From Mya arenaria (Eukaryota > Mollusca > Bivalvia > Myida > Myidae), in the NCBI RefSeq assembly GCF_026914265.1, contig NC_069125.1, positions 67,445,479-67,509,478 on the forward strand: a stretch of 64,000 nucleotides of DNA. Reading direction: 5' to 3'. Made by a program: the position numbers and the translations under genes. Below, one piece after another: positions 1-11,380 of the stretch. The notes under the pieces were generated by a model. The model searched no databases, had not been told where the DNA came from, and saw only the letters and a program-made list of their open reading frames with translations. Every line of letters begins with the position of its first letter. Position 1 is the stretch's first letter.

Positions 1-1761
1 AGCAGGCCATTCCCATAATTGTTGAAGTCTAGCGGCATCACAATTTTCCAAAGTCACATGTTCTCTCTCATCATAGCCAAGACATCTTCCAGTCTCAATA
101 TGCTGAATAGCTCCATTCGGTAGCAAAGTCCACTGATACTCTGGAGATTTCCACCAGAACACCGGGTTTTCATCCACTACCAGTGATCCAGATGGATCTG
201 ATTTTAGCCAAGATATCCTGTTTTTTATCCGACCATCTTCTGTCATAACGAAATACTGGTTATCCCAAGTATTGCTGGGATACAGAATTAATGTTTGTCT
301 GTCAGACCCTGGAAACACAGTGCAATCAATATATTTCCGCGCGAGTTTATTCAAAATGGGTCCATACCGCTGAGGATTTTCAGGAAAATAAACTCCATGA
401 GATATTTCTTTAATTTTCGTTATAAAATAATCATAGTTATGGCAATTGTTCTGTTCTCGTATTCTGTGCCTTTCACTTACATCTCCAACGTCTACAGCTG
501 GTTCCAAACGTTTTAAGTGGTCAAGCATGATTTTCTTTGTCATCCCATCAGTCCATACATCGGCAAACCTATATTTGTTTTTGTAAAAGTAAGAACTTCT
601 TTTTTCTATCACATGCCAAGGAGTCATCCTGTACAAGTGAGCAATCTTTGAACAAGGAATCATTTCGACACGACCACCACACAGCCAAGTTTTGACTGAT
701 ATTTCGGTATGTTCGAAACCCCATACTTCCATTCCAAGATCAAAGCCTCCTAGCTGAAGAAAGAATTCCTTACGCATTGCCATCATCATGCCCGGTATCA
801 TACAGTATGGAATAGGGTCCACAGTTCCGTTGCGTTTTAATATAAACTCTTCAGAAAAACGTACCCAATGCTCCATGACAGTTATCTGTTCAAAGCATAG
901 GAGATGTGTATAAGCATCGCCTGTCCTATATTCGAACGTTTCCATATCGATCACCCCAACATGAGATGTAAGCAAGGTTTTTGGTTCTTCAACAAGTCTA
1001 TGAAGAATAGGCTCTAACCAGCCAATGTTGAACTCAATATGACTATCAAGCACAATGAAATACCCTGACCTCGCCCGCTCAATTCCCTGCTGTCTGGCCA
1101 TCATCAAACCAAGAGATTTCTCGTTCCGAATTAAAATCGCCTTATCCATGTTTCTTACGTAGATTTGTACTCCAATAACTGTGCTCCTATCTACAGTTCC
1201 GTCATCGACAAGAATGATTTCTTCGAGAAGTTCTCTAGGGCATGTCTCAATTACTCCATACACAGTTCTCATTAATGTACTTAGTGGTTCATCCCGGAAT
1301 ATGATGATAATGCTGGTAGTTGGGAGATTGTCTGAATACACCATATCTTTGCATTTCTGGGACCTTCTGTCAGCTAACGTTCGACGGATTCCAATCAGAT
1401 CACTTATGAACATGTTCATCCCGTATTTCAGTGACTCGTTCCTTCTCTTTATGTAGTCTTGGTCATCATGCAGGTATCCTATATCAACTTTCGAACCCAT
1501 TGCACCGGGACCCTGATCCATATTAATCTTTTCTCCATGTTGTGTTAGATTGTATCCTCTGTCTGTGTGTTTTATAACTTTCAGTTCCATTATTTCTTCA
1601 CTTTCCTTAATTGCTCCAATAGTCTTTGCATCTTTCGAATTCAACTTTATAGAAACAACATTGATAAAGGCATATATTAACAATGCCCAAATCACAAGCG
1701 CTGCAAGCACAAATGCTTTGGACAACAGTCGAAGAAGTTTTCGTTTGTTGGTCATGTTCAT
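1..1761 (-). CDS. Polypeptide N-acetylgalactosaminyltransferase-like (GALNT), partial, intronless
   Basis: One uninterrupted reading frame of 587 codons runs from an ATG at 1761 off the left edge. The product is a type II Golgi protein: a short cytoplasmic tail, one membrane anchor at about residues 11-35, a stem, a GT-A catalytic domain and the start of a C-terminal ricin-type lectin domain (CLGYD near residue 560, then a QxW-like QLWEW at the edge). The family transfers GalNAc from UDP-GalNAc to Ser/Thr, starting mucin-type O-glycans. Visible landmarks are VDDGT, the metal-binding DSH (D239, H241), the WGFEHTEIS block where most members read WGGEN, and a CSKIAHLYR segment supplying the second metal-binding His. 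The altered WGG-E block could mean changed substrate use. A second in-frame ATG lies two codons downstream of the chosen one. The absence of introns contrasts with every other gene here and suggests retroposition or intron loss. The family is certain; the exact paralogue is not. Confidence 0.94.
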   Translation of the reverse strand, partial: MNMTNKRKLLRLLSKAFVLAALVIWALLIYAFINVVSIKLNSKDAKTIGAIKESEEIMELKVIKHTDRGYNLTQHGEKINMDQGPGAMGSKVDIGYLHDDQDYIKRRNESLKYGMNMFISDLIGIRRTLADRRSQKCKDMVYSDNLPTTSIIIIFRDEPLSTLMRTVYGVIETCPRELLEEIILVDDGTVDRSTVIGVQIYVRNMDKAILIRNEKSLGLMMARQQGIERARSGYFIVLDSHIEFNIGWLEPILHRLVEEPKTLLTSHVGVIDMETFEYRTGDAYTHLLCFEQITVMEHWVRFSEEFILKRNGTVDPIPYCMIPGMMMAMRKEFFLQLGGFDLGMEVWGFEHTEISVKTWLCGGRVEMIPCSKIAHLYRMTPWHVIEKRSSYFYKNKYRFADVWTDGMTKKIMLDHLKRLEPAVDVGDVSERHRIREQNNCHNYDYFITKIKEISHGVYFPENPQRYGPILNKLARKYIDCTVFPGSDRQTLILYPSNTWDNQYFVMTEDGRIKNRISWLKSDPSGSLVVDENPVFWWKSPEYQWTLLPNGAIQHIETGRCLGYDEREHVTLENCDAARLQQLWEWPA

Positions 1762-2156
1762 ATTTAATCAAGAAATGATAAGTATAATCAAACTTAGTTT
1801 TTCATGTAAATGCTAACCGATTCGTCTTTGTATATGCACTGATGTTCGTGCGTATTTGTGAAGAGATCAGTAGAATACTCTTTGTAACAGATGTCGACTT
1901 TTTGTTAACGTTAATAAGTCAATGTTAGATTGAAAAAGTTCAATACGCAAATGTATTAATACCGCCTTTAAGAGACTAGTGCTTGTATTGGCAATAGCGT
2001 GGAGTTTGAATTCTGTATGAGAGTTGATATTGTTTTCATACATACTACATTAGAAGTACTAAACATTAGAAATCACGGCATGTATGTATAGTAATGGGTT
2101 AAATATGTGAAATAATATTTGTATATGCTAAAAGATAATGTGTATATGTAACGACG
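1762..2156. other. AT-rich upstream region of the GALNT-like gene
   Basis: About 400 bp between the GALNT-like start codon and the duplicated exon fragment. It presumably holds the GALNT 5' UTR and promoter on the minus strand. No clear TATA box, CpG cluster, repeat or open frame of note was seen. Confidence 0.4.
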
Positions 2157-2440
2157 CCTACATCCACCTGGACGCACATTTCGGGCCTCTGTGTCCGGAC
2201 AGAATGGCCACCCTCGCTTATCTGAGGCAGGTCATTGCATAGTACGGCGGCATAAAACTCAAGCTCACCCGCGAACTGTTTCGGCTGCCCTTCCATCACC
2301 AAGCATTTCCTTTGAGTATTATGATAACAAGTGGGTACCACGTTTCCTGATATGACACTGATGTTGAACTGAAGTAGTGTTAATATATTTATTAAACCAA
2401 CGGTGTGGATTTTTTTCTCAAGATATTCGACTTTTATCAG
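2157..2440 (+). pseudogene. Broken duplicate of exon 1 of the thioredoxin-fold gene
   Basis: This segment matches the second half of exon 1 and the first part of intron 1 of the gene at 5558-8430. Shared blocks include the codons for HFGPLCPD, KLKLT and the HHQ region, and the match continues past the splice donor to the CGACTTTT stretch near 2437 (5990 in the parent). It lacks the start codon and signal peptide. It has an in-frame TAG where the parent reads Tyr-Tyr-Gly-Gly, and the donor GTGAGT has become TTGAGT. It is therefore a non-functional local duplication, same orientation, about 3.5 kb upstream of the parent. Divergence is moderate (roughly a quarter of positions by eye). Confidence 0.85.
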
Positions 2441-4317
2441 CCCTGTCGCCTGCTACTTGGGAATGCATAAAGTGTTTCTGCTCCATGAGCTTTAAATCGG
2501 TATATATCCACTCTTTTGCTACTGAGCTCACATAAACAGTGGCCACCTTCTGTTCTTCCAAAGTGTAAGGGTACCCGCGGGTAATTAAGATTGGGTACAC
2601 GTGTCGAAGCTTTCTACCCATTCATGCCCTATTTTTAAACAGATGTAAGAGCACTATAAGTATCAAGGTCCTTGAACATCCATGAACACAACATTGAAAG
2701 TCTATGGGGGAAACATTTTTATGCTTCTATATCCAAGTATTGACCGTTAGACCTGTAATACCGTGCTCCAATCAGTATGTAAATATTGAGTAAAAAAATG
2801 ATTAGGCCGCTAAACCAGGCTGCCAACTCCATGCCGCTAAGCCGCTGGGCAGCTAGTCCGCTGCTTTGTTTTCAAAACTGTGTGAAATGAAAACAAAATA
2901 GTAAACCCATTGTCCAAATAGGTGCTGAAAATGATCGATTTAAAACATCAACATATTTTTCAATATTGGGGGAGTCGGTTTAGAAAAATACTGATAATCG
3001 CTACAGTATGTTAATTTGTGCATAAGAAACGTGTTATCAATCAGCCACCGGTTTCACGCCGATAGTTCGTTAATTAGAATATAAAAAATGTATCATTTAG
3101 CATCTGGTTAGTAGGTACTAGTAAATAATATCACACGTATTGAATGTCTTAAGAATAAAATAAAATAAAAAAGTGAGATATGTATGTAGTTTTTGTTTCT
3201 TTGTATCTTTTTCAAACAATCTGATAAGGACATATACGCAAATTGTCAACAAAACCATCAAATACAAACAGAAGATAAACTTTGTGTAAGCTGAATGTAA
3301 AGATTCCCTGACTTGAATAAAATGATGACAAACTCATAAAGCCTGAATGGAATCTAAAGAAAATGAAACTATCACTGACAAATTGTAATCCCCTCTCAAC
3401 GCAATTGTTGTTTTTTTTAAATCACCTCTTATTTACTGAATTTGAAGCTCTTGTAATGAAGGTTTAAAGGGTTTTCAATGTCATTTAAGTATATATTTAT
3501 TAATGACATTAATAAAAAAATAATAAAAAATAATAATATGCATTTCATTGGTATATGGGTATTTTTTTAAAATAAAGCTCAATATCAATACCGCATACTA
3601 TAATACATATATAACGAGTACAGTTCAATATAAATAGCACGTCATTGTGTAGCACTTAAAACACTCAAAAGGTGGCTGCAAGGCATTCTTTCGCTGAAAC
3701 AAAGTCATAAGCAACAGCGTCTAGGTTGTCAGTCGTCTTTCTATGCACGTTCACCACCATGGGATGTTTCAACGTAGCCCCGAGAAAGACCGCTCGCTGG
3801 TGCGTTTGTTGTAAGCATCATACGTATCAGTCGCAGCAGTGACACTACTTGACTGATCAGTGACGATGGCTTCATCTCCAGGCACAGGTCAACGACCGAT
3901 CGAAATATCACTCTTTCCTTCGACTGCTTGACGGCGACCATTGCTTACTTTATCATGTGTGTAGGCGGTGGATAACGTCTCCCTTGGCCTGCCTCGGCAG
4001 TGAAACGGACAGAACATTTTATATCTTTCCGTTCATTTTTATTATCTCTTTAAGTTCAAATATCTTTTGCCTAGTTAAACAAGAGAAATCACTCTAATTG
4101 ACCAGAAAAGGCATTGCCACCGAAATAGCAATTATTTAAGCGAATAATGATCAAATTAGTTAATTTGCATATGATCAATCTGGAAAATGAGGAAAAAAGA
4201 TAAGTCAGCTGTAGATGAATCAACATCCATTATAACTACGGAATCATATTAGGACCATCGCGATCCCGCCCTTCGCATTTTGAAAATGTCCAAGAAAAAC
4301 TCGATAATTGTTTGCTT
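2441..4317. other. Intergenic, no gene recognised
   Basis: AT-rich sequence between the exon fossil and the hairpin repeats. A more GC-rich island at about 3740-3960 carries a 66-codon minus-strand open frame with no recognisable domain. A similar 67-codon minus-strand frame at 2418-2621 overlaps the fossil exon. Neither has a splice context or family match that I can name. Confidence 0.35.
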
Positions 4318-4722
4318 AAATGTAGCATCTTTTTTCAATGTGTACAGTACTTTACTAGGAAGTCGATAAAAAAAGATGCGCCGATGCAACAATAAATGTC
4401 TCCTTTTCTCCTGACGGACTAATTCAAAAAGATGGAACGAAGTCTATGTCAACTGTCGCATCTTTTTTCAGTTTGTCATGTTCTTTATGAAGTAAACTCT
4501 CTAGGTGGTCAATGAAAGAAGATGCGCCGATAAAGCCAAAATATCGTGTGTGTGTGTTTTTCAGATAAACTCTTTAAAAATATGCACTGAATTAATGTCA
4601 AATATCGCATGTTTTATCGATTTTTAAATAAAAATATAATTGTTTTCCTGTACAAAATACTCAACATTCAATGAAAAAAGCGAAAAATTGACAAACAAAT
4701 GTAGCTTTTATTTTTTTTCTTG
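4318..4722. repeat. Three diverged hairpin-forming repeats
   Basis: Three successive units of roughly 130-150 bp each begin with a GCATCTTTTTTCA-like arm and end with its complement (AAAAAAGATGCGCCGAT and variants). Arms are seen at about 4325/4370, 4457/4520 and 4605/4670. The third unit is the most decayed. Each unit could fold into a stem with a 40-60 nt loop. No coding potential is visible. It may be a diverged miniature inverted-repeat element amplified in place. Confidence 0.6.
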
Positions 4723-4787
4723 GGCAATTACTATTAGCTATTTAATCTATCATAGCTGCTGTTATGTAATAGTTAATGGCACAAAGT

Positions 4788-4856
4788 GAATTCTTAATTA
4801 TTAAGAATGGGCGGAGTGAGCGTAGCGAATGAGTCATGTTTAATTATCAAGAATTC
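4788..4856. repeat. Small inverted repeat (GAATTCTTAATTAT arms)
   Basis: A 69-bp imperfect palindrome: GAATTCTTAATTAT at the left and the complement of it (ATTATCAAGAATTC) at the right, enclosing a GC-richer core that reads GGCGGAGTGAGCGTAGCG. The left arm is itself palindromic. This resembles the tip of a miniature transposon; no target duplication was established. Confidence 0.5.
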
Positions 4857-5557
4857 ATTTGATGTCATCTAACTGACTTAGAATACAACCTCATTGGCTG
4901 ATACATTGTCAACGCAAAATCTGACGTAGGGAGTGTGTATCGGATTATTGACAGTAGGCGTAACACGCGCGAAAGTTAAAATTCTTAATGATAAAGAAAA
5001 GTCTACTACTTAATGGTTGTTTTTCCTGCGATTTCATTGCTTGAAAATGTAAATGGTATTCTAACGAATATCATGAACCAGAACTTTGATACATATCCAC
5101 GACCACAAGCGCTTAACCAGTCACAAATCCAAAGCACATCCAAAGTCTCGTATTATACGCTTGAACGGTTTCCCGCTTCAAAAAATCATCGTCATTCGCT
5201 AAAGCAAAAAACCGTCGCGCGAGCATGTGCAGTAGCTATGTGGAACAGCGCAGCGCTTCCTCGCCCTCATTCACGTCAAAGCAGCCGAAGTGACAAGGTC
5301 TGTTGTTCATTAGATTTAAAACTCTGTTATCAAAGAAAAAAAATCTAAGTTGAGGTTTGTGATCGCGTTGACCCTGATAGGATTCCGTAATTATTAAGTA
5401 ACCGCTTGGAGTTGCGCATATATCAACTTTGGACTTGACTACCACGGATTTTAGAATGTATCGGTGTACTAGTTAAATACTCATGATGTTCCATTTAAAT
5501 TTCAAAGTTTAGACCGAAAAGAAATATTAATGATCTAACTTTTAGTGCATATAACAT

Positions 5558-8430
5558 ATGAAAAGAAAGACTGCCAAGTCAGCCAACATGTTCCGTATCG
5601 CTCTGTTCGTTGTATTCCTCGGATTTTGTTCTGGTCAGATGATAATTCCACCGCGGCCTCTTGGGTTCGTGTATGGAAACGGAAGTAACGATGCCTTCAT
5701 CCACCTAGACGCACACTTCGGGCCTTTGTGCCCTGACAGTAAGGCTGCCTTACCGAACCTGAAGCAGGTCGCGGACTATTATGGTGGCATGAAACTCAAG
5801 CTCACCCTGCACATGTTTCCGCTGCCCTACCATCACCAGGCATACCTGGCTGCAGTCGTGAGTAGTGTGATAATCAGAGGGTGTCACGTTTTCTGATATG
5901 AAATTATTGAAACACTGCTGTTGAATTGACGGGGTGTCATTTTCTATATGTCAAACCAACGATATTTCTTGGTTTTTTCGACTTTTGAATTCTATATTTA
6001 TCGACGTTTTACGTGCCGTTGTTAATGGCTGAAACGTCAGTAAATTGGCCGTTCACAGTTGAGTTTTTCTTTATGTTGTGATGTTACCCTAATTTTTATA
6101 TAGTATAGCTGAATGAAGTATGCGTGATTTTGCTTACGTAGACCACGCAATATTTTACAATGCCAAGGTCTTTTTTTTGTGAAACTGATTTTTACTAATT
6201 TGCATGAATAATTTTTTTCTTAGAATTGGCTGATTTTGGAATCAATGACTTCCATTTAGTCATTTTAGTCATATAAGATAGCTTACAATAGAACAGAACT
6301 CAATTGTTCCTAAAACGGCCAAAAACTTTTTAAAAGCGTTAGTAATGCTATTAGCCACAAAACGTCAATTTTCGACCATAAATATGAAGAACTGCGATCT
6401 AATCTTTAGCCAGTTTTCTATTATCACCGGCTTCCATATACGTTGCCAAAACGGACACTTTGTCATAGTGCAGCTTTAAACGGTTCAATGTTCAACATCT
6501 TTTCTTGACGGCACTGTTTAATGCCACCATGACTGACATGCATGAAGGACTAGCTCTTTGGAGCAATGGGATGGCGAAACTTTATTCAAAACTTCTTAAA
6601 ATGACAACTTATGTCAGCTTATTTAACAGTTTAGATTAACAAACAAAGAAGAAAACAATATGTCAAAAACATAACATGTTGAAATGACAATAAAAACTTT
6701 CGCCGAACTCACCTATGCTTGATGGTTTTATATCCATAAATTCTTCCAAATAAACAAATAACCTATAGCTGAAGAATGTTTCAACGGGCCATCCATTGCA
6801 CGATTTAAGATACCAAATGTCCTATACTAGAGTATATGGTATAAACATCTTCAATACAGCTATTTATAACAATTTAACCTGTATTGTACCAAGACCGATA
6901 TTGTGTTTGATGTCGAGTTAATGGCTGTCTCTTTAGGGCGGTGAGGTGGTATCCAGCCTTACAGACGACAATGATACGTACATGTACATTGAGGAAGTTT
7001 ATAGCAACCTGGAAATTCTCTCAAATGACGCCACCTCCAACATGTCATCAAGCGACGTCATGAAGTAAGCGTTGCGTTAGATATTGCATGCAATTCCAAA
7101 ATACATGCATATCTATATAGGATGTAAAAACTCTCTTCTCCACTTTTTCAATTACAGGTGTTGTTTTATCTGATTTTACGCCATGAAAACATTCAAAAAT
7201 AAAACGATTGCCTTTTACAACTTATTCTTAAAAATGCAATAATGATAATTATGTATTTGCATAATTAATTAAATTGATGATTCAAAAAGTATATTGCCTT
7301 GTTATATAGGTGTATCGTTCAATAACATTTATTAAAGTACATAAACAAATTCCACTATCAGTACATTGGGCGACCTTGCGCTCGCGTGCTGTGGAGTGGA
7401 CAAAGCGCGTTTTCTGGCGGCCACCAAAATCAAGGCCATGGAAACAAAGGCCCGCACCGCCTGGAAATATTCCGCCTCAAGTACGTTTACAATATCAATT
7501 TATAATTTCAAAACATATAAATATATATGTTAGAGTTTAATGATGATTGTATATTTTTCTGGTTCACTGTTATTATATCACCATTATAAAGGCGTTATCA
7601 TAGTGTCCGTGCCAATACAACGGCTGTAAAGTCGACTGGTTCTTACTGAGTTCTTACATATAATCAAGTCTCGTTTTGCGCACATTTCATGATTCTAGCC
7701 CTTTTCTACGTTCTTGGCAGCGTTTCATTAAAGAGTGTGAGGCTTAAGATCGTTACTTTCCAGACGTTAGCCCGTTTTTGGACAAATATCAAAGGAACAC
7801 ACAAATCATGACTCTAGCCTTTTTATTCACACATGTCATGAGATACTTCTTTAAAGCTCTATACCAATAAGCTGGTCGTTTATTTTCTAACACTGTATGT
7901 CTAGGGGGCATCGCGAGCACGCCGACGTTTCTGCTGAACGACGTCGAGGTGGCGGCCGATCCTACATGGACGATGGCCGAATGGCGGCAGGTGATCGACC
8001 CTCTCGTGCACGGGAACTTCTTCAAAGCGTCATTCACATCTCAGGTACATGACAAAGGGCAAGCGGTATGTACCATGAAATCGAACAGACTTATCTGTCG
8101 TGATTGTGAAAAACGTCTCAATTCCTACATATCATTAATCATCAATATAAAATTATAAATATGTAGGTATTTGCCATTTGCATTTCACTTTACTTGAATG
8201 GAAATCCGTCATCAGAATACTAAATAAACCACACGTCCAAGTGTCAAGATGTTTGAATTTAAGTTAACGATTCATACCTAAAACCCAGTTGCATGCTTCA
8301 GAATGCGGGTGTGGCGGTGTGGAGTGGGTCGTGTCCGGCGGGGACGGTCAAGTGCGAGTACCTCCCGGAAAAGGTGGAGTGCTGTACCAAGGGAGAGGCG
8401 TGCATACCAAACGTTGGGTGCCGCTGCTGA
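5558..8430 (+). CDS. Secreted thioredoxin-fold (DsbA-like) protein with Cys-rich C-terminal tail
   Basis: Five exons join in frame: 5558-5857, 6937-7064, 7362-7480, 7905-8044 and 8302-8430, all with GT/AG borders, giving 271 residues. A hydrophobic segment at residues 11-25 is a signal peptide; an internal Met at residue 11 is an alternative start. FGPLCPDS (Cys58, Ser61) sits where DsbA-like proteins carry CxxC, so only one of the two redox cysteines is present. STPTFLLND (Pro189) matches the cis-proline loop that faces the active site. The last exon adds a tail with seven cysteines ending in GCRC. Family knowledge: single-Cys members can act as monothiol or structural proteins. I infer a secreted or ER-lumen protein, not a classical oxidase. 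A decayed copy of exon 1 lies upstream at 2157-2440. Exon joins are supported by phase agreement at all four introns, but no transcript was available. Confidence 0.82.
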
Positions 8431-8550
8431 ACAGTATACCCCTATATCTGACATAATTATTGTGGACGATTTTCAAGCGCAACTGTAATTAACAAAATGA
8501 CGATTATTATTTTAAGTTTTAAAATACCGACTTTTGTTATTCATAATGCG

Positions 8551-8556
8551 AATAAA
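8551..8556 (+). promoter_or_regulatory. Polyadenylation signal AATAAA of the thioredoxin-fold gene
   Basis: A canonical AATAAA lies about 120 bp after the TGA stop, in an A-rich context. It is the first such hexamer downstream. Confidence 0.55.
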
Positions 8557-11380
8557 AACAAAACAAAATAAGTTTTATTACTCACGCCATAAAGGGCAAA
8601 TAACACCAATTCGGTTGTGCCTACCCATTGTTGCATGCCATTACCTTTCTAGTTACAGGTTTTGAAACTGAATGGTTTGTGATTTCAAAAACGGGCTGAA
8701 CATGTTAGATCTACTTGTTCTACTTTTTGTTTTATATTTTCACCGCATTGTGTGTACTCCTATTGCGGATTTGGTCACTTTATCGAATACACAGTGGTTA
8801 CATTCAACCATTTTTATTTTTTCTTATAAACAAAATATTTTTTTCTATCATTATTTACTATTTATTACACATGTGGAACTGACTCCCCATATATTGTGTG
8901 GTGGATCGTGAAGCGCTTAAAATCAGTGTTATTACGCGTGCATATCGATCAATTGTCAATATAAGATACAATTTAAGACACAAGATACAATAATCTTTAT
9001 TTTAAGTCGAGTATATTATAACAAGAAACATTACATCAATGAACTATTTTCCGACATGATTAATCAACATACATTACATATTAATACATTAAAATGAGCT
9101 GGTGACCCTGAAATAAAAGCATACAATATTGAAACAGGTATTTACAAGAGCCGTTTATTATTAAATGCATACATAAAATTACAAAAAGTATGAAGTATTA
9201 AAGCACTGTATACAATGATAGCATTAACTACTAATTTTCCCGGCTATACGGCCAGTCCACTCGCGCACGGTTCCGCTAGTTGACATACCAGTGTGAAATG
9301 GTAAGTTATCTCAAGATAATAGCATATACATTTCAAACAGCAAATTTGTATAGTCATTATGTACAGCATTGTTCAGTAATGTGCAGTTGGTAAAAGGTCA
9401 ACTAAAATAGTTTGCTATAAAAATCTTGGGAAAGTCTTGCTAAGAGGAGGTACTTATTAGTAATCATGTAATTTAAAAACAACTAGATTTTGCTAATATT
9501 GTCAGAAACAGAAGCATACATTTTTTTGCGTTTATATATGCAAACCAATGATATAAGATTGCTGACAAAAAATCAAATCTTAGATTTTCATATTTCCGTT
9601 CGAAAATGAATATTTATTGGCCTCAACCGTTACTAACGGTTTAAGTAAAATGCATATAACATCAATTTCTGAACTTAAATATAAAAATCTGCGATCGTTC
9701 ATTTTGTGAGAGTGCAGCTTTAACACATATTTGCCGAAATAAACAATTAAGCAGTTGTATGTGTTCGGCAGATGTTAATGATTTAAAACAATCATAAATA
9801 TAAATTAGCCCTTTTTAATTAATTTAAAAGTGTGTATTCACATTCAAATGCCCGCTTAAATCTTTTTTTAGAACTTGAATGCCACATCTGGTCCAGTGGG
9901 TGCATGCCATCCCACTGAAAACAAAACTCCTTTTCCGAAGAGACAAAGGATATTTTAATAAAAGAAATAGTGAAACACCCTATAAATCTCAATTTCTTCT
10001 TATGTTTAAGTTTTCACAATGAGCATCTACAAGAGTGACCTGTCTAGGTGCGGATCAGCCTTCTAAAATCTAGGTAATCAAAGCGGAAAGAGCCCGTATT
10101 TAATTCCTCTTACTGATAGCACATCTGCACAGTTTTTATATCTGAGATTAAAATTACAATTGTTAAAAGTTACCAGGTTACCAAACATATTTTTGTAAGA
10201 AACTGTTAAGATTTTTTTAAGTTTCAATATCGATGCATCTTACCCTGCTCAGATGTTATGTTGGCAGTTTAACTTTATGAAGAAGATTTACGGTTGTAAT
10301 CATTAAAAACAATTTTAAAGCTTTGAAATGAATCTGTTTTTATTATTTCTTTGTTGGTCTTGCTACAAAAATTCAAAACAACAGGACAGTAAGTGAAAGC
10401 GGATCAGATAAAAGCTTTAAAGATATTAAGCTTAGTATTGATTGTCAAACATTTGCATAGTCTTTGAAAACATTCAGTTACTTAGTTGTTGTGTTTTTTT
10501 TAAAATTCAGAAATCTGGGCATCGACATTTAATAAACTATCTTCCTCAACATGTGAAAGTTTAACTTGCTCTTCACAAAAGTATATAGAATGTATAGGTA
10601 ATGTATTTAGTGGTCTGTGACCTAAAATCGCTTACATGAGTAATGTAATTGTCTGCAAAGTTTCCCAATTTGGGAGCAGTATTATACTGCAATAAAAAAC
10701 AACAACAAAAAACAAAAACAAAAAAAAAAACTTTTAAATAAAAAGTGTTCATTACGGATGTCTTAAAGTGGAAACAATATTCATATCTAATTTAAAATAT
10801 CTAAGACATGAAGTTTAATACGAAATACCGTCGCGGTCAAATATATTGTAAACTGACTTTTTCATCCATTAAAAGATAATACCAGAGTGGGATAATGCCC
10901 TTTTGGACTTCTTATATTTGATAACTCGGAGACACATTGCTGTACAAATAGATTATATAAAGCCACTTACCGGGTAGATGTCGGGTGTAATCTAGGACAG
11001 AGCAGTATTTATCACGAGGGTATATGCGTGGCTGGATAGAAATAAACCACTTCCAAAAATGGGAATACAAACAAATGAAAACACGGTAAGAGAGTGTTTT
11101 TATAATCGTTGTATTAACATGCAGTGTTATAGTTAAACTACTGCAGTTACGATGGAATTCTTGAAATAAAACGTCATTATAAATAGGTACCAACAGATTA
11201 AATTATTATATTGCGACATTTTAATTTACAAAGATATTACAATCTGCTTAAAAAGAACCTGCGTATACAAGGACAGCCCAGTTTGAGCATTCTTATTGTA
11301 TTATTATAAATCCCTACATTTTGTGTTTAGTGAACATTATGCAAATGTGGGGCAGTGGATAGCTACTTTCTGGCGTTAAA
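8557..11380. other. Intergenic, no gene recognised
   Basis: AT-rich spacer between the thioredoxin-fold and transporter genes. At about 8985-9040 a sequence reading as AATAAAGATTATTG on the minus strand resembles the 3' tip of L2/CR1-type LINEs, but nothing coding is attached. An A-rich run with CAA/AAAC pattern lies at 10690-10735. The segment just before 11381 presumably holds the transporter promoter; no motif stands out. Confidence 0.35.

Noticed and set aside
2418-2621. 67-codon minus-strand frame
   Set aside because: Overlaps the fossil exon, no homology recognised, no splice context.
5013-5348. 111-codon plus-strand frame upstream of the thioredoxin-fold gene
   Set aside because: No recognisable domain, and it overlaps a minus-strand frame of similar quality; no splice link to exon 1 was convincing.
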